This document shows, piece by piece, positions 1 through 7,361 of a stretch of 17,312 nt of DNA. The notes beneath the pieces were generated by a model that saw only the letters and a program-made list of their open reading frames with translations, had not been told where the DNA came from and did not search any database. Within the stretch, counting starts at the first letter, position 1, and every line of letters begins with the position of its first letter. Origin of the DNA: DTBU01 sp964568845 (lineage in GTDB: Archaea > Thermoproteota > CALKCG01 > B24). A program made the translations under genes and the position numbers. The DNA lies in assembly GCA_964568845.1 (NCBI GenBank), contig CAZMSC010000028.1, forward strand, positions 1 to 17,312, read 5' to 3'.

Positions 1-5
1 TTCCA

Positions 6-758
6 TCACCTGTAGATTGGGTACTCCATACCGCTTTTACGTAAAACCAGATACTGTACGATTCTGAGAGCCATTTTAAAGCACTCTGAAAGCCTCAGCC
101 TTCCATTCCTCATCCACCTCCTAGTACTGCTGTATATGGAAGGTCGTTTTGGATAGTGCACCCTCACAACTCTTGAAACTTTCCATAAGAAATCCAAGTC
201 TTCGCTGTAAACGAGATGCTTATCAAAACCCCCCACATTTTTAAATATAATTCTATCGATAGCTAAACCCATATAACATGGATTTGTAAGACGGAATCTA
301 CATAAAATCCATCCTAACGTGTAACCTGTTCTCGCAAATAAACTCCTCGCATATTCCAATGGCTCCGGTCTGAAAACCGCGCATTTAACCCCGCTTTCAA
401 GTAAACGTTTAAGATCGTTCAAAAAGCCTTGAGGGATCACCGTGTCTGCATCTAGAAAGAGTAGAAACCTCCCCCTTGCGTAAAGCCCTCCGATATTCCT
501 AGCCTCAGCTATATTTGTCTTCGCAACTAAAACATTAGCTCCGAGCCGTTTAGCCACATCTACTGTTCTATCTTTGCTAAAGCCATCTACAACGATCACC
601 TCAAATTTACACTCAGTCTTCTGCGCTCTGATAGACTTGAGAAGTCTTGGAAGATACTTCTCCTCATTTAGAGTAGGTATTACAATAGATATATCTACCA
701 GTTCATGTAAATTGCGGTCGCTGCTACTCATACGTGCCTTGAGCTTAGGGATCTGCAT
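6..758 (-). CDS. Family 2 glycosyltransferase (GT-A fold)
   Basis: Predicted cytoplasmic or membrane-associated glycosyltransferase of 250 aa that transfers a sugar from a nucleotide-sugar donor. The acceptor cannot be read from the sequence. The N-terminal half has the GT2 signature: a VIPTLNEE strand-turn at about residues 27-33, VVDGFSKDRT at 56-65, an ARNIG nucleotide-binding stretch at 86-90, and the metal-binding DAD at 103-105. A later SED at 185-187 fits the position of the catalytic-base region. No clear membrane helix is visible, unlike dolichol-phosphate mannosyltransferases with anchors. The ATG at 758 lies about 36 bases after an AAAAATATAAG TATA-like box (minus strand, 790-800), so the leader would be short. 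An internal ATG at residue 10 is an alternative start. Stop codon TGA is inside the window, so the gene is complete. Family assignment is firm; substrate is unknown. Confidence 0.88.
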   Translation of the reverse strand: MQIPKLKARMSSSDRNLHELVDISIVIPTLNEEKYLPRLLKSIRAQKTECKFEVIVVDGFSKDRTVDVAKRLGANVLVAKTNIAEARNIGGLYARGRFLLFLDADTVIPQGFLNDLKRLLESGVKCAVFRPEPLEYARSLFARTGYTLGWILCRFRLTNPCYMGLAIDRIIFKNVGGFDKHLVYSEDLDFLWKVSRVVRVHYPKRPSIYSSTRRWMRNGRLRLSECFKMALRIVQYLVLRKSGMEYPIYR

Positions 759-787
759 CGTTTACTATGGATTTAGAGCGAGCACTA

Positions 788-800
788 TACTTATATTTTT
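788..800 (-). promoter_or_regulatory. TATA-like box upstream of the family 2 glycosyltransferase
   Basis: On the minus strand this reads AAAAATATAAG, an A-rich stretch running into a TATA core. It is about 36 bases before the ATG at 758, which would place transcription start roughly 10 bases ahead of the gene. Inferred from spacing only. Confidence 0.4.
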
Positions 801-1040
801 CGTCTATCTGTAGGCTCGAATCGATATGTGGCTACTTTAAGCCTCGCATCTCTTAAAGCCAATGGGGCCTAATCCGATAAAAGCCGGTATGTTTTGGAAA
901 TGTATAGGCCTCAACTGTATACCATTTTAATAGAAAGCGTTTTTACGTCCTCTCTTAGGTTTGCCTCGTAGGGACTACAGCCATATCTCAAGGCTCAAGC
1001 ATCTACCTGAAGCTTTACATTTTTCAATCACCAGTTGACC

Positions 1041-1075
1041 GCAAGGAAGCCCACGTTCATTAGACGTGGGTATCT
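1041..1075 (+). mobile_element. Solitary IS200/IS605-type right-end hairpin, like the 3' end of a TnpB guide RNA
   Basis: The sequence GGAAGCCCACG begins a perfect 7-bp stem, CCCACGT (1050-1056) with ACGTGGG (1064-1070), around a 7-base loop containing ATTA, followed by TATCT. The pattern GAAGCCCACG-(loop with TTTA-like)-CGTGGGTA is the recurrent end structure of archaeal and bacterial IS200/IS605 and IS607-type elements and of the reRNA/omegaRNA used by TnpB. No tnpB or tnpA reading frame is recognisable on either side: the 280 bases upstream are full of stops. I read this as a relic or a non-autonomous copy. If still transcribed, the guide would be the bases directly after about 1071. Confidence 0.55.
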
Positions 1076-1126
1076 AACGTAAATACTTCTACTCCATTTG
1101 CGTAATGACTTTTAAGCGGCTCACAT

Positions 1127-1163
1127 AGTTAAATAGTTTATTGACCCGATTTGAAATAGGTGG
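1127..1163 (+). promoter_or_regulatory. TATA-like box and ribosome site of the MazG-like gene
   Basis: AGTTAAATAG at 1127-1136 (with TTTATT just after) is a plausible TATA element. AGGTGG at 1158-1163 is a good ribosome site, 5 bases before the ATG at 1169, and supports that start. Confidence 0.5.
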
Positions 1164-1168
1164 TTTAA

Positions 1169-1495
1169 ATGGGTGGATTGACCATTCAGCAGGCTCAAAA
1201 GGTCGTTGATGATTGGATAAACCAGTTTGAGGAAGGCTACTGGCCCCCTCTAGCTATGTTAGCCTGTTTGGTTGAAGAAATCGGGGAATTGGCAAGGGAG
1301 ATAAATGCTAGAGAGAAAATTAAAGTTAGAAAGAAGACGGAACCTGAGGGAAGGATGGACTTAGAGATCGCGGACGTACTATTTAGTTTGATCTGTCTAG
1401 CAAACTTTTATAATGTAGACTTGGAAAATGCGTTTAAGGAGACGATTAAGAAATATTCAAGTCGAGACGTTGATAGGTGGATGAGGAAAAGGTGA
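1169..1495 (+). CDS. MazG-like nucleotide pyrophosphohydrolase
   Basis: A 108-aa all-helical protein of the MazG/dUTPase-like NTP pyrophosphohydrolase group, which hydrolyses (d)NTPs to monophosphate and pyrophosphate. The two metal-binding helices are visible: EEIGE at residues 36-40 (ExxxE) and EIAD at 66-69 (ExxD), the usual Mg2+-coordinating set. The length suits a single-domain MazG that works as a dimer or tetramer. The ATG at 1169 is chosen because AGGTGG sits 5 bases upstream. The gene is the first of three same-strand genes. The 73-base gap to the next gene contains a hairpin, so cotranscription is uncertain. The exact nucleotide substrate (house-cleaning dNTP, dCTP, dUTP) cannot be told from the sequence. 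Confidence 0.85.
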   Translation: MGGLTIQQAQKVVDDWINQFEEGYWPPLAMLACLVEEIGELAREINAREKIKVRKKTEPEGRMDLEIADVLFSLICLANFYNVDLENAFKETIKKYSSRDVDRWMRKR

Positions 1496-1518
1496 CTTTT
1501 ATGCTTAAGCTATCTGAA

Positions 1519-1549
1519 CGGACGATAACATAAATGTTAATATCGTTCG
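1519..1549. repeat. Imperfect inverted repeat before the SpoIIM-family gene
   Basis: CGGACGAT (1519-1526) pairs with ATCGTTCG (1542-1549) with one G-T wobble. Inside it, AACA pairs with TGTT around TAAA, with a 3-base bulge. It overlaps the TATA-like TTAATAT (1537-1543) of the next gene, so it could be an operator or the end hairpin of the MazG transcript. Confidence 0.4.
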
Positions 1550-1568
1550 AAGTTGATTAACGTTTAGC

Positions 1569-2147
1569 TTGAAAGGGGTGGCTTCTATCGGAAAACGTAG
1601 AGTGTGGATAAGCATTTTAATAAGCTCTATCCTATTCGCAGTGTCCATATTTATAGGCTTTGTTTCAGACACCGCGATCATATCGATAATAGAGGGTTTA
1701 GCGGAGCTGTCGAGGTTTTTAACGAGCTTCCCCCCTCCAATACTCGTAATCCTAGTATTTTTAAACAATTTCGTTAAAAGTCTCTTAGTCATCCTGTTGG
1801 GCTTTCTCATAGGGATCCCACCCATAGTCTTCCTGGCTTTCAACGGTTTGATACTCGGCGTGGTTGCTAAGTATGGCTTTGCTTCAATTGGGCTCGCAGG
1901 TACTTTGGCTTCTCTGCTTCCTCACGGCATCATAGAGATACCTTCGATATTAATAGCCTCGGCATTGGGTTTAAACGTTGGATGGGAAGCCTGGGTCGGC
2001 GTCTTAGGCATGGAAAGTCGTGTCAAAGCCACTACTATAAACTGTTTGAAAATATTCTTCAAGGTGATCACACCTCTGCTTGCCGTAGCTGCTTTTATAG
2101 AAGTTTATATAACCCCCTTAATATACGGCTTCGTAGCATACGGTTGA
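1569..2147 (+). CDS. SpoIIM / DUF95 family integral membrane protein
   Basis: A 192-aa membrane protein of the stage II sporulation protein M family. The family is widespread in archaea, where it has nothing to do with spores; its function there is unknown. The family pattern is clear: FLNNFVKSLLVILLGFLIGIPP at about residues 64-85, FNGLILG at 91-97, and the hallmark LPHGIIEIP at 117-125. Hydrophobic stretches at about 13-33, 56-75, 76-100, 105-133 and 165-188 suggest five or so helices. The start is uncertain. TTG at 1569 is about 27 bases after TTAATAT and could be near-leaderless; GTG at 1578 would remove only three residues. The upstream neighbour is a MazG-like enzyme and the downstream one an ACT regulator, neither of which reveals a role. 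Confidence 0.85.
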   Translation: MKGVASIGKRRVWISILISSILFAVSIFIGFVSDTAIISIIEGLAELSRFLTSFPPPILVILVFLNNFVKSLLVILLGFLIGIPPIVFLAFNGLILGVVAKYGFASIGLAGTLASLLPHGIIEIPSILIASALGLNVGWEAWVGVLGMESRVKATTINCLKIFFKVITPLLAVAAFIEVYITPLIYGFVAYG

Positions 2148-2152
2148 TAGTA

Positions 2153-2161
2153 CTATTTAAT
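2153..2161 (+). promoter_or_regulatory. TATA-like box of the ACT-domain regulator
   Basis: CTATTTAAT centred near 2157 lies about 30 bases before the ATG at 2189. With no good ribosome site between, this fits a leaderless or nearly leaderless transcript. Confidence 0.4.
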
Positions 2162-2188
2162 AGCTTCTACGGGTATGATGTTTAATGT

Positions 2189-2692
2189 ATGTGGCGTCAT
2201 ATACTTGAGAGATTTGCCTCATACCCCGCCAGGGTTAAAGTTGCTAAGGCCATAATAGAGCTTGGCTTCAGAATATCCAAAGACGGGAAGATATATTGTG
2301 GTCCAGTAGAGCAGAGCTCTCAGAAAATGGCCAGAGCATTAAACGTCGATAGGAGGGTTGTAAAAGAGACTGTTGTATCTATTCTCAGAGACCCTGAGCT
2401 TAGAGAAATATTCATGTCTCTTAAACCATCTGGACCGTTGCTTTCTGAGGTTGCTAAGCAGTTGGGCTTTTCAGTCATAGAGATTTACGCGGACTCTGAG
2501 AAGCCGGGTATACTCGCTAAAGCCGCCTCCATCGTAGCATCTGAAAACATAAGCATAAGGCAGGCCGTAGCTGAAGACCCGGATTTATCACCCGAGCCCA
2601 AGCTTATTCTAGTCTTGGAAAGGCCTACATCTGGGGAAGCGTTGAAGAAGATCCTTGAAATAGAAGGTGTGAAAAAGATATCAGTCTACTGA
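2189..2692 (+). CDS. HTH plus ACT domain regulator (COG2150-like)
   Basis: A 167-aa protein resembling the archaeal family annotated as predicted regulator of amino acid metabolism with an ACT domain. Residues 1-75 form a winged-helix-like region, with SSQKMARALNVDRRVVKETV at about 43-62 as a likely helix-turn-helix. Residues 95-167 show an ACT beta-alpha-beta fold, including the glycine-containing turn KPGILAKAASIVASENISIR (105-124), typical of ligand-binding ACT loops. The ligand is probably an amino acid, but no residue identifies which. Two other ATGs just upstream are in other frames, so 2189 is the only good start. It converges with triose-phosphate isomerase, 29 bases apart. Confidence 0.8.
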   Translation: MWRHILERFASYPARVKVAKAIIELGFRISKDGKIYCGPVEQSSQKMARALNVDRRVVKETVVSILRDPELREIFMSLKPSGPLLSEVAKQLGFSVIEIYADSEKPGILAKAASIVASENISIRQAVAEDPDLSPEPKLILVLERPTSGEALKKILEIEGVKKISVY

Positions 2693-2700
2693 CATACTCA

Positions 2701-2711
2701 GGAAAAGGGGG
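2701..2711 (-). terminator. C-run/T-run end signal of triose-phosphate isomerase
   Basis: Read on the minus strand this is CCCCCTTTTCC, about 10 bases past the stop codon. It resembles the C-run then T-run found after other genes in this window. No stem is required for archaeal termination. Confidence 0.4.
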
Positions 2712-2721
2712 AGGTCGGCGT

Positions 2722-3402
2722 TTAAAGGCAGGCTTTAGCCATATCTAGTAGAACCTTATATGGGTCCTTAGCCTTAACTACGCCGCTGGCTAAGAGGACT
2801 CCCTTGGTGCCCAGCTCTAAAGCCTTTTTAACGTCTTCACCAGTCGATATTCCAGCTCCGCATAAAACCGGAAGGTTTGGATTTATTCTCTCAACGAGCC
2901 TTAGTGCTTCTGTAACTGCTTCAGGCTTAGCTTTGCTTACAGGTATACCTGTTCCTATGAGCTCGGGAGGCTCATATGCTATGACTTCTGGGTTTAAAGC
3001 AGCCGTTGCGTATGTGACTTCAGGGGTATTAGTACAAACTAAACTTATTAAATTCACTTGCCTAGCCCTTTTTATACACGCATCTATATCGGCTAGGGTA
3101 AGCCTTTTCTCGCTGTGGTTTATTAACGTCCCTATGGCACCGGCCTCTTTAACGGCTTCAGCTAGAACAGCTCCGGTTCCCGCACCCGGAGCCACTGGAT
3201 CTACGTGTTGAGCAAACACCGGTATGTCTGTATTTTCAGCGATCAATCTTATATCTGTTGCCTGAGGTGCTACTGCTATGCATATGCCTGTCTCTTTGGA
3301 AACCCTCTCAGCTATTTTAGCTAATTCGAGTCCTCTTTTACCTGTCGACTCGATGTATATTTTAAAGTTTACGATTACAACTGGATAGTTTAAAGACTTC
3401 AT
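2722..3402 (-). CDS. tpiA: Triose-phosphate isomerase, archaeal type
   Basis: Interconverts dihydroxyacetone phosphate and glyceraldehyde-3-phosphate in glycolysis/gluconeogenesis. At 226 aa it has the shortened length typical of archaeal tetrameric enzymes (bacterial forms are about 250). Catalytic residues are visible: N12 and K14 in VNFK, H96 in INHSEKR (94-100), and E144 in YEPPELIGTG (143-152), the last being the flexible loop region. Phosphate-binding glycines are in CGAGIS (181-186) and LLASGVV (203-209). The ATG is preceded by GGTGATG on the minus strand, a fair ribosome site. It is divergent from CTP synthase. Functionally it connects to the glycerol cluster at 9906-14709, whose product would be dihydroxyacetone phosphate. 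Identification is essentially certain. Confidence 0.97.
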   Translation of the reverse strand: MKSLNYPVVIVNFKIYIESTGKRGLELAKIAERVSKETGICIAVAPQATDIRLIAENTDIPVFAQHVDPVAPGAGTGAVLAEAVKEAGAIGTLINHSEKRLTLADIDACIKRARQVNLISLVCTNTPEVTYATAALNPEVIAYEPPELIGTGIPVSKAKPEAVTEALRLVERINPNLPVLCGAGISTGEDVKKALELGTKGVLLASGVVKAKDPYKVLLDMAKACL

Positions 3403-3498
3403 ACATCACCATCTCCATTTTAAAAGTGCATGCTTTAGATGATAATTTTATTAAGTTCTTTCTAGAGAAAAGTTTTTTGTTTAAAAGGGAGGCTTCTA

Positions 3499-5136
3499 TT
3501 GGTTAAATTCATATTTATAACCGGAGGAGTTTTATCTAGTGTAGGTAAGGGTGTTGTCACAGCTTCAATAGGTAAGATTCTCCAAGTCCGCGGGTACAAG
3601 GTCTCGGTTATAAAGATCGACCCCTACTTGAACGTAGACTGTGGAACTATGAACCCATACCAGCATGGGGAGATATTCGTTACGGATGATGGGGGTGAAA
3701 TAGACCTCGATATTGGACATTACGAGAGGTTTCTAGACATAAACTTGACTAAGGACCACAACATAACAACTGGTCAAGTATACTGGACTGTTATAGAGAG
3801 GGAGAGGAGAGGCGACTATTTAGGTAAATGTGTCCAAATAGTGCCACACATAACGGATGAGATTAAACGTCGAATATACACGGTAGCAGAGAGGGAGCCG
3901 ATAGATGTGCTCCTGACCGAGGTTGGAGGCACCGTGGGGGATATAGAGGGTTTACCCTATCTAGAGGCAATACGGCAGATAAGGCTTGAAAAAGGATATG
4001 AGAACACTATGTTCGTCCACGTAGCTCTCGTCCCAGTTCTAGATACTACTGGCGAGGAGAAGACTAAGCCTCTACAGCATAGTGTTAACGAGCTTAGAAG
4101 GATAGGTATTCAACCAGATATAATAGTGGCTAGATGCGTGAGGAATATCGGAGAGGAGACGAAGGCTAAAATAGCATTATTCGGCACCATACCTAGGGAA
4201 GCTGTTTTCTGCTCTTACACTCTTCAATGCGTATACCAAGCCCCCCTTATACTGGATGAGCAGGGTATGGGTGAGTACGTCGTTAAAAGGCTCGCCTTAA
4301 ACCCGGTTAAACCAGACTGGTCTGAGTGGAAGCGGATAGTGGGCTCCTTCCTTACGGCAAAGTATGAGGTTAAAATAGCGATGGTGGGTAAATACGCTAC
4401 CTTAGCGGATTCATACGTCAGTATTAACGAAGCCGTTAAACACGCAGCCGCCTACTGTAACGCCAGGGCTAGGATAGACTGGATAGAGGCTGAAGAGTTT
4501 GAAAGCGAGGAAAACATTGAGAGGCTTTTAAACTACGACGGTATCATAGTGCCCCCCGGCTTCGGCGCGAGGGGAACAGAGGGTAAGATTCTAGCTGCAG
4601 ATTACGCTAGGAGAATGGACATACCGCTACTGGGCATATGTTTCGGCTTTCAAATGGCTATAGTGGCCTTCGCAAGATATGTGTGCGGTCTTAAAGACGC
4701 AAATAGCACTGAAAACGACCCCGAGAGCAGCCACCCAGTCATAGACCTCATGGTTGAACAGAGGGGGGTGAAGCAACTTGGAGGGACGATGAGGCTTGGG
4801 GCTCAACCGGTAAAACTCGTACCTGGGACAACAGCATACAAACTATACGGATGTAGAGACGTCATCACGGAGAGGCATAGACACCGCTGGGAGGTGAACG
4901 TAAAATATTGGGGTGTTCTACAAGAGCATGGAATGGTCTTCTCAGGCTTCTCCATAGATGGTACACGTGTTGAAATCTTCGAGCTTCCAGACAGGTATTT
5001 CTACATGGGTACGCAATTCCACCCGGAGTTCAAGAGTAGGCCTGGAAAACCGTCACCACCATACTATGGGTTTGTAAAGGCATGTTTAAGTAGGAAACTT
5101 GGGCTATCCAAGGCAGAATTCATCAAAAATCTTTAG
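3499..5136 (+). CDS. pyrG: CTP synthase (glutamine-hydrolysing)
   Basis: Makes CTP from UTP, ATP and glutamine, the last step of pyrimidine nucleotide synthesis. The 545 aa match the family length. The N-terminal amidoligase domain has FITGGVLSSVGKG (6-18, P-loop-like), DPYLNVDCGTMNPYQHGE (41-58) and TEVGGTVGDIEGLPY (140-154). The C-terminal class I glutamine amidotransferase domain begins near 290, with the oxyanion loop GFGARG (354-359), nucleophile C381 in GICFGFQ, and H508 and E510 in QFHPEF. The start is TTG: the conserved (M)xKFIFITGG beginning fits only 3499, and GGGAGG at 3487-3492 sits exactly 6 bases upstream. All catalytic residues are present and the gene looks fully functional. 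It is followed by a 69-base gap and a separate transporter promoter. Confidence 0.98.
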   Translation: MVKFIFITGGVLSSVGKGVVTASIGKILQVRGYKVSVIKIDPYLNVDCGTMNPYQHGEIFVTDDGGEIDLDIGHYERFLDINLTKDHNITTGQVYWTVIERERRGDYLGKCVQIVPHITDEIKRRIYTVAEREPIDVLLTEVGGTVGDIEGLPYLEAIRQIRLEKGYENTMFVHVALVPVLDTTGEEKTKPLQHSVNELRRIGIQPDIIVARCVRNIGEETKAKIALFGTIPREAVFCSYTLQCVYQAPLILDEQGMGEYVVKRLALNPVKPDWSEWKRIVGSFLTAKYEVKIAMVGKYATLADSYVSINEAVKHAAAYCNARARIDWIEAEEFESEENIERLLNYDGIIVPPGFGARGTEGKILAADYARRMDIPLLGICFGFQMAIVAFARYVCGLKDANSTENDPESSHPVIDLMVEQRGVKQLGGTMRLGAQPVKLVPGTTAYKLYGCRDVITERHRHRWEVNVKYWGVLQEHGMVFSGFSIDGTRVEIFELPDRYFYMGTQFHPEFKSRPGKPSPPYYGFVKACLSRKLGLSKAEFIKNL

Positions 5137-5171
5137 CTTTAATCTTTCTTAACGTCCTCTTAAAACATCAT

Positions 5172-5182
5172 TCTATAAAAAG
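5172..5182 (+). promoter_or_regulatory. TATA-like box of the OPT-like transporter
   Basis: TCTATAAAAAG centred near 5177 is 29 bases before the GTG at 5206, and no good ribosome site lies between, so a leaderless or very short-leader message is likely. Confidence 0.45.
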
Positions 5183-5205
5183 ACTTTTAAACTGTTTCAT
5201 ATAGA

Positions 5206-7209
5206 GTGAATCTCAGTGGGAAATTGTCTAGCGAGTATAAACCTATTAGCACCAGTCTATGGATTTTTACACTGATCATACTATTCATCTTCGGCTTCTT
5301 CGGACCGGTTTGGACTACTATGATTCCTGGAGGCTTTACAAACTGGTACACCGCTGGAACAGTGGGCTGTAAGCTTTGGGTCCCGGTTTTACCCACCGTC
5401 TTGATATTCTTCCTAGGCATTTTAAGGGAAATCGGGCTTTTCAAATCGGCTGATAAGACGGCCTTCGCTTTTCTATACGTGGCTACGATAGGTCTCGTGG
5501 TCTTTCTGAGTTACGATGGGTGGCCCCTTCAAGACACATATACCGGCTTTCTCGCCAGTAGGGTTGTAGAGCCGGGTATATCAGACAACTGGCCCTCCAT
5601 ATTTGCTCCTCCGGCTGACGTAGTTAGACCTATTGTCAGCGGTGGCGCCGCTGTCCCATGGGGTGCTTTAATGCCCTTTATAATCTTCTGGTGGCTTATG
5701 ATGGCTGCTTACGCGGTCTTCTACTTGGCGATAGCATCTCTAATCCGCCACCACTATATAGATGTTGAGAAGGTTCCGTTTCCGCAGACGATCGTCAGCG
5801 TCACGTTGGCCAACAGGTTCTTGGAGCAGGGGAGTTTAAGGAAGAAGCTCGGTACTCCGCTCATAGTAGGTATCGTTCTAGGATTAGTGTATCAGATCCC
5901 GTTGTTTTTCACCGCACTATATCCATGGTTTCCAGACATCTACGGGTGGAGGACGAATACGTGCAACCATGGAACTGTTTGGCTCACATCCGGCTCAGCT
6001 TTAGCTCAGCTTCCAGGTATGGCTATGCTGAATAAAAGCGCCGTACACGCGGCCATATTCTTCCTAGCTCCACTATCCGTCCTCACGAGCGCGGTGATCA
6101 CCAATATAATCTTCCAGGTACTCATGCAGGTGGCATATTTCTCAGGCTACTACTCTGGAATCCTCGGTTTAGATGGCTGTGGTAGAGTCTGGTGCGGTAC
6201 GATAAGCTACAGAGTCGGTGAACCGTTTAAATGGGATGCTTTTTCAACGGCTGGGGTGAGCACTGGAATAGTCTTATTCTACTTCATCTTAAACTGGCGT
6301 GTTATGTCTTCAATATTTAGACGGGCTGTTAGAGGCGAGGAAGTAAAGGGCGAGCCTATCAACTACAGGATGGCTCTCCTCATGATAATTTTAGCCGTGG
6401 TAGTCATAGCTGCTCTCTGGGGCTCGGTGGGATTAACGCTAGCGCCGATAGTTGTTCTAATCTTAAGCAACTTCATATGCACATTCGCATCTACGAGAGT
6501 CTACTCACTGGTGGGTTATAATGCTCCGGCTGGAAGCTGGTTCTACTATGGACCTATGAAACTGGTCATGGGAAGTATGCCGACTGAGGCGAACTATAAG
6601 GAGTGGGTGTTAGCGATGTGTATGATGCATCCTACGGGTCAAGCCTTCACAGAAGGCTGGGGAACACCGCTCATAACATCTCTATCATCCTATAAAATGG
6701 GCTCTATGATGGGGATGGACAGTAAAACGATATTTAAGGTTTCACTGGTCGTGGGTATTTTAGCACCGCTACTGGCGCAGCTAGGCTACATATGGGGGCT
6801 TTACACTTTCGGAGCTACAAAACTCCCGTCGAGCTTGTGGGGTGCTGTATGGTATAGGGCAGACCCTCAAGGTATTGTAAATAGGCCCGTTAGAGGGGAG
6901 TGGATACCATACTTCTTAGGCGGCATTCTGCTTGCCGGTGCGCTAAGCTATCTTCACGCTAAATTCCTATGGTTCCCACTAGACCCCATAGGCTTCTTGA
7001 TAATCACGGATGGACATGCTTTGATAGAGGGGCTGTGGACGACTGTAACGGCGGCTTGGGCTGTTAAGCTCATAGTGCTTAGAGTTGGTGGAAGCAAGTT
7101 CTATGAAGAAGTCGGTGTACCAGTTGCAATAGGCTTCATCGTCGGAGCAGTATTGGTGTCTTTCATAGGTGGACTGCTGATGGTCGTAAGGTTCTTCGTA
7201 CCATTTTAA
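5206..7209 (+). CDS. OPT-like multi-spanning transporter (DUF6784/DUF6785 type)
   Basis: A 667-aa polytopic membrane protein with roughly 14-16 hydrophobic helices, similar in layout to oligopeptide-transporter (OPT) relatives found in archaea and thermophilic bacteria. Recognisable marks are VEKVPFPQTIVSV near residue 190, a long periplasmic-type loop rich in Trp, Tyr and Pro around 105-150, a loop with several cysteines near 250 and 325, and the family-like C-terminus KLIVLRVGGSKFYEE followed by a last helix. Substrate is unknown: peptides and metal chelates are typical of OPT proteins but cannot be claimed here. Start is GTG, about 29 bases after a TATA-like box. CTP synthase upstream is not functionally related in any obvious way. 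It ends 2 bases before a C-run/T-run terminator. Confidence 0.75.
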   Translation: MNLSGKLSSEYKPISTSLWIFTLIILFIFGFFGPVWTTMIPGGFTNWYTAGTVGCKLWVPVLPTVLIFFLGILREIGLFKSADKTAFAFLYVATIGLVVFLSYDGWPLQDTYTGFLASRVVEPGISDNWPSIFAPPADVVRPIVSGGAAVPWGALMPFIIFWWLMMAAYAVFYLAIASLIRHHYIDVEKVPFPQTIVSVTLANRFLEQGSLRKKLGTPLIVGIVLGLVYQIPLFFTALYPWFPDIYGWRTNTCNHGTVWLTSGSALAQLPGMAMLNKSAVHAAIFFLAPLSVLTSAVITNIIFQVLMQVAYFSGYYSGILGLDGCGRVWCGTISYRVGEPFKWDAFSTAGVSTGIVLFYFILNWRVMSSIFRRAVRGEEVKGEPINYRMALLMIILAVVVIAALWGSVGLTLAPIVVLILSNFICTFASTRVYSLVGYNAPAGSWFYYGPMKLVMGSMPTEANYKEWVLAMCMMHPTGQAFTEGWGTPLITSLSSYKMGSMMGMDSKTIFKVSLVVGILAPLLAQLGYIWGLYTFGATKLPSSLWGAVWYRADPQGIVNRPVRGEWIPYFLGGILLAGALSYLHAKFLWFPLDPIGFLIITDGHALIEGLWTTVTAAWAVKLIVLRVGGSKFYEEVGVPVAIGFIVGAVLVSFIGGLLMVVRFFVPF

Positions 7210-7210
7210 A

Positions 7211-7229
7211 CCCCCATTTTTATTTTTCT
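7211..7229 (+). terminator. C5-A-T-rich terminator of the transporter gene
   Basis: CCCCCATTTTTATTTTTCT starts right after the stop codon. T-rich tracts are the main archaeal termination signal. The same motif in mirror orientation serves the opposite gene at 7314-7335. Confidence 0.6.
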
Positions 7230-7313
7230 GAGAATTTCTACGTTAAGCCTCATAAATTTGCCGATCTTCTGGGCTTCCAATTGGAAACTTTATGTAGCCT
7301 CGGTTTTGGGTTT

Positions 7314-7335
7314 AAAATGAGAAAAAATGGGGGGG
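7314..7335 (-). terminator. C7-A-T-rich terminator of the zinc-ribbon gene
   Basis: On the minus strand seven C residues are followed by ATTTTTT, then CTCATTTT. It lies about 26 bases past the zinc-ribbon stop codon and mirrors the terminator at 7211-7229, giving an 11-bp perfect inverted repeat (7211-7221 with 7323-7333). Confidence 0.55.
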
Positions 7336-7361
7336 TGTTTAAACAGCTCTTCAGAGCATGT

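Larger units (their letters stand above)
759..1168. other. Gene-free interval between glycosyltransferase and MazG-like gene
   Basis: No reading frame with a start, ribosome site and protein-like composition was found. The interval holds the divergent promoters of its two flanking genes and the TnpB-type hairpin at 1041-1075. The stretch 860-1040 may be decayed mobile-element sequence, but I could not recognise any protein motif in it. Confidence 0.5.

Noticed and set aside
813..835. GGCTCGAATCGAT, resembling a tRNA T-arm
   Set aside because: No matching acceptor, D or anticodon stems around it.
860..1040. Possible remnant of a tnpB C-terminus upstream of the guide-RNA-like hairpin
   Set aside because: Frames contain many stops and none shows the TnpB zinc-finger or the conserved DxD/E motifs, so no gene remnant can be claimed.
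2804..3211. Plus-strand 135-codon frame across tpiA
   Set aside because: Shadow of triose-phosphate isomerase, whose catalytic residues are all on the minus strand.
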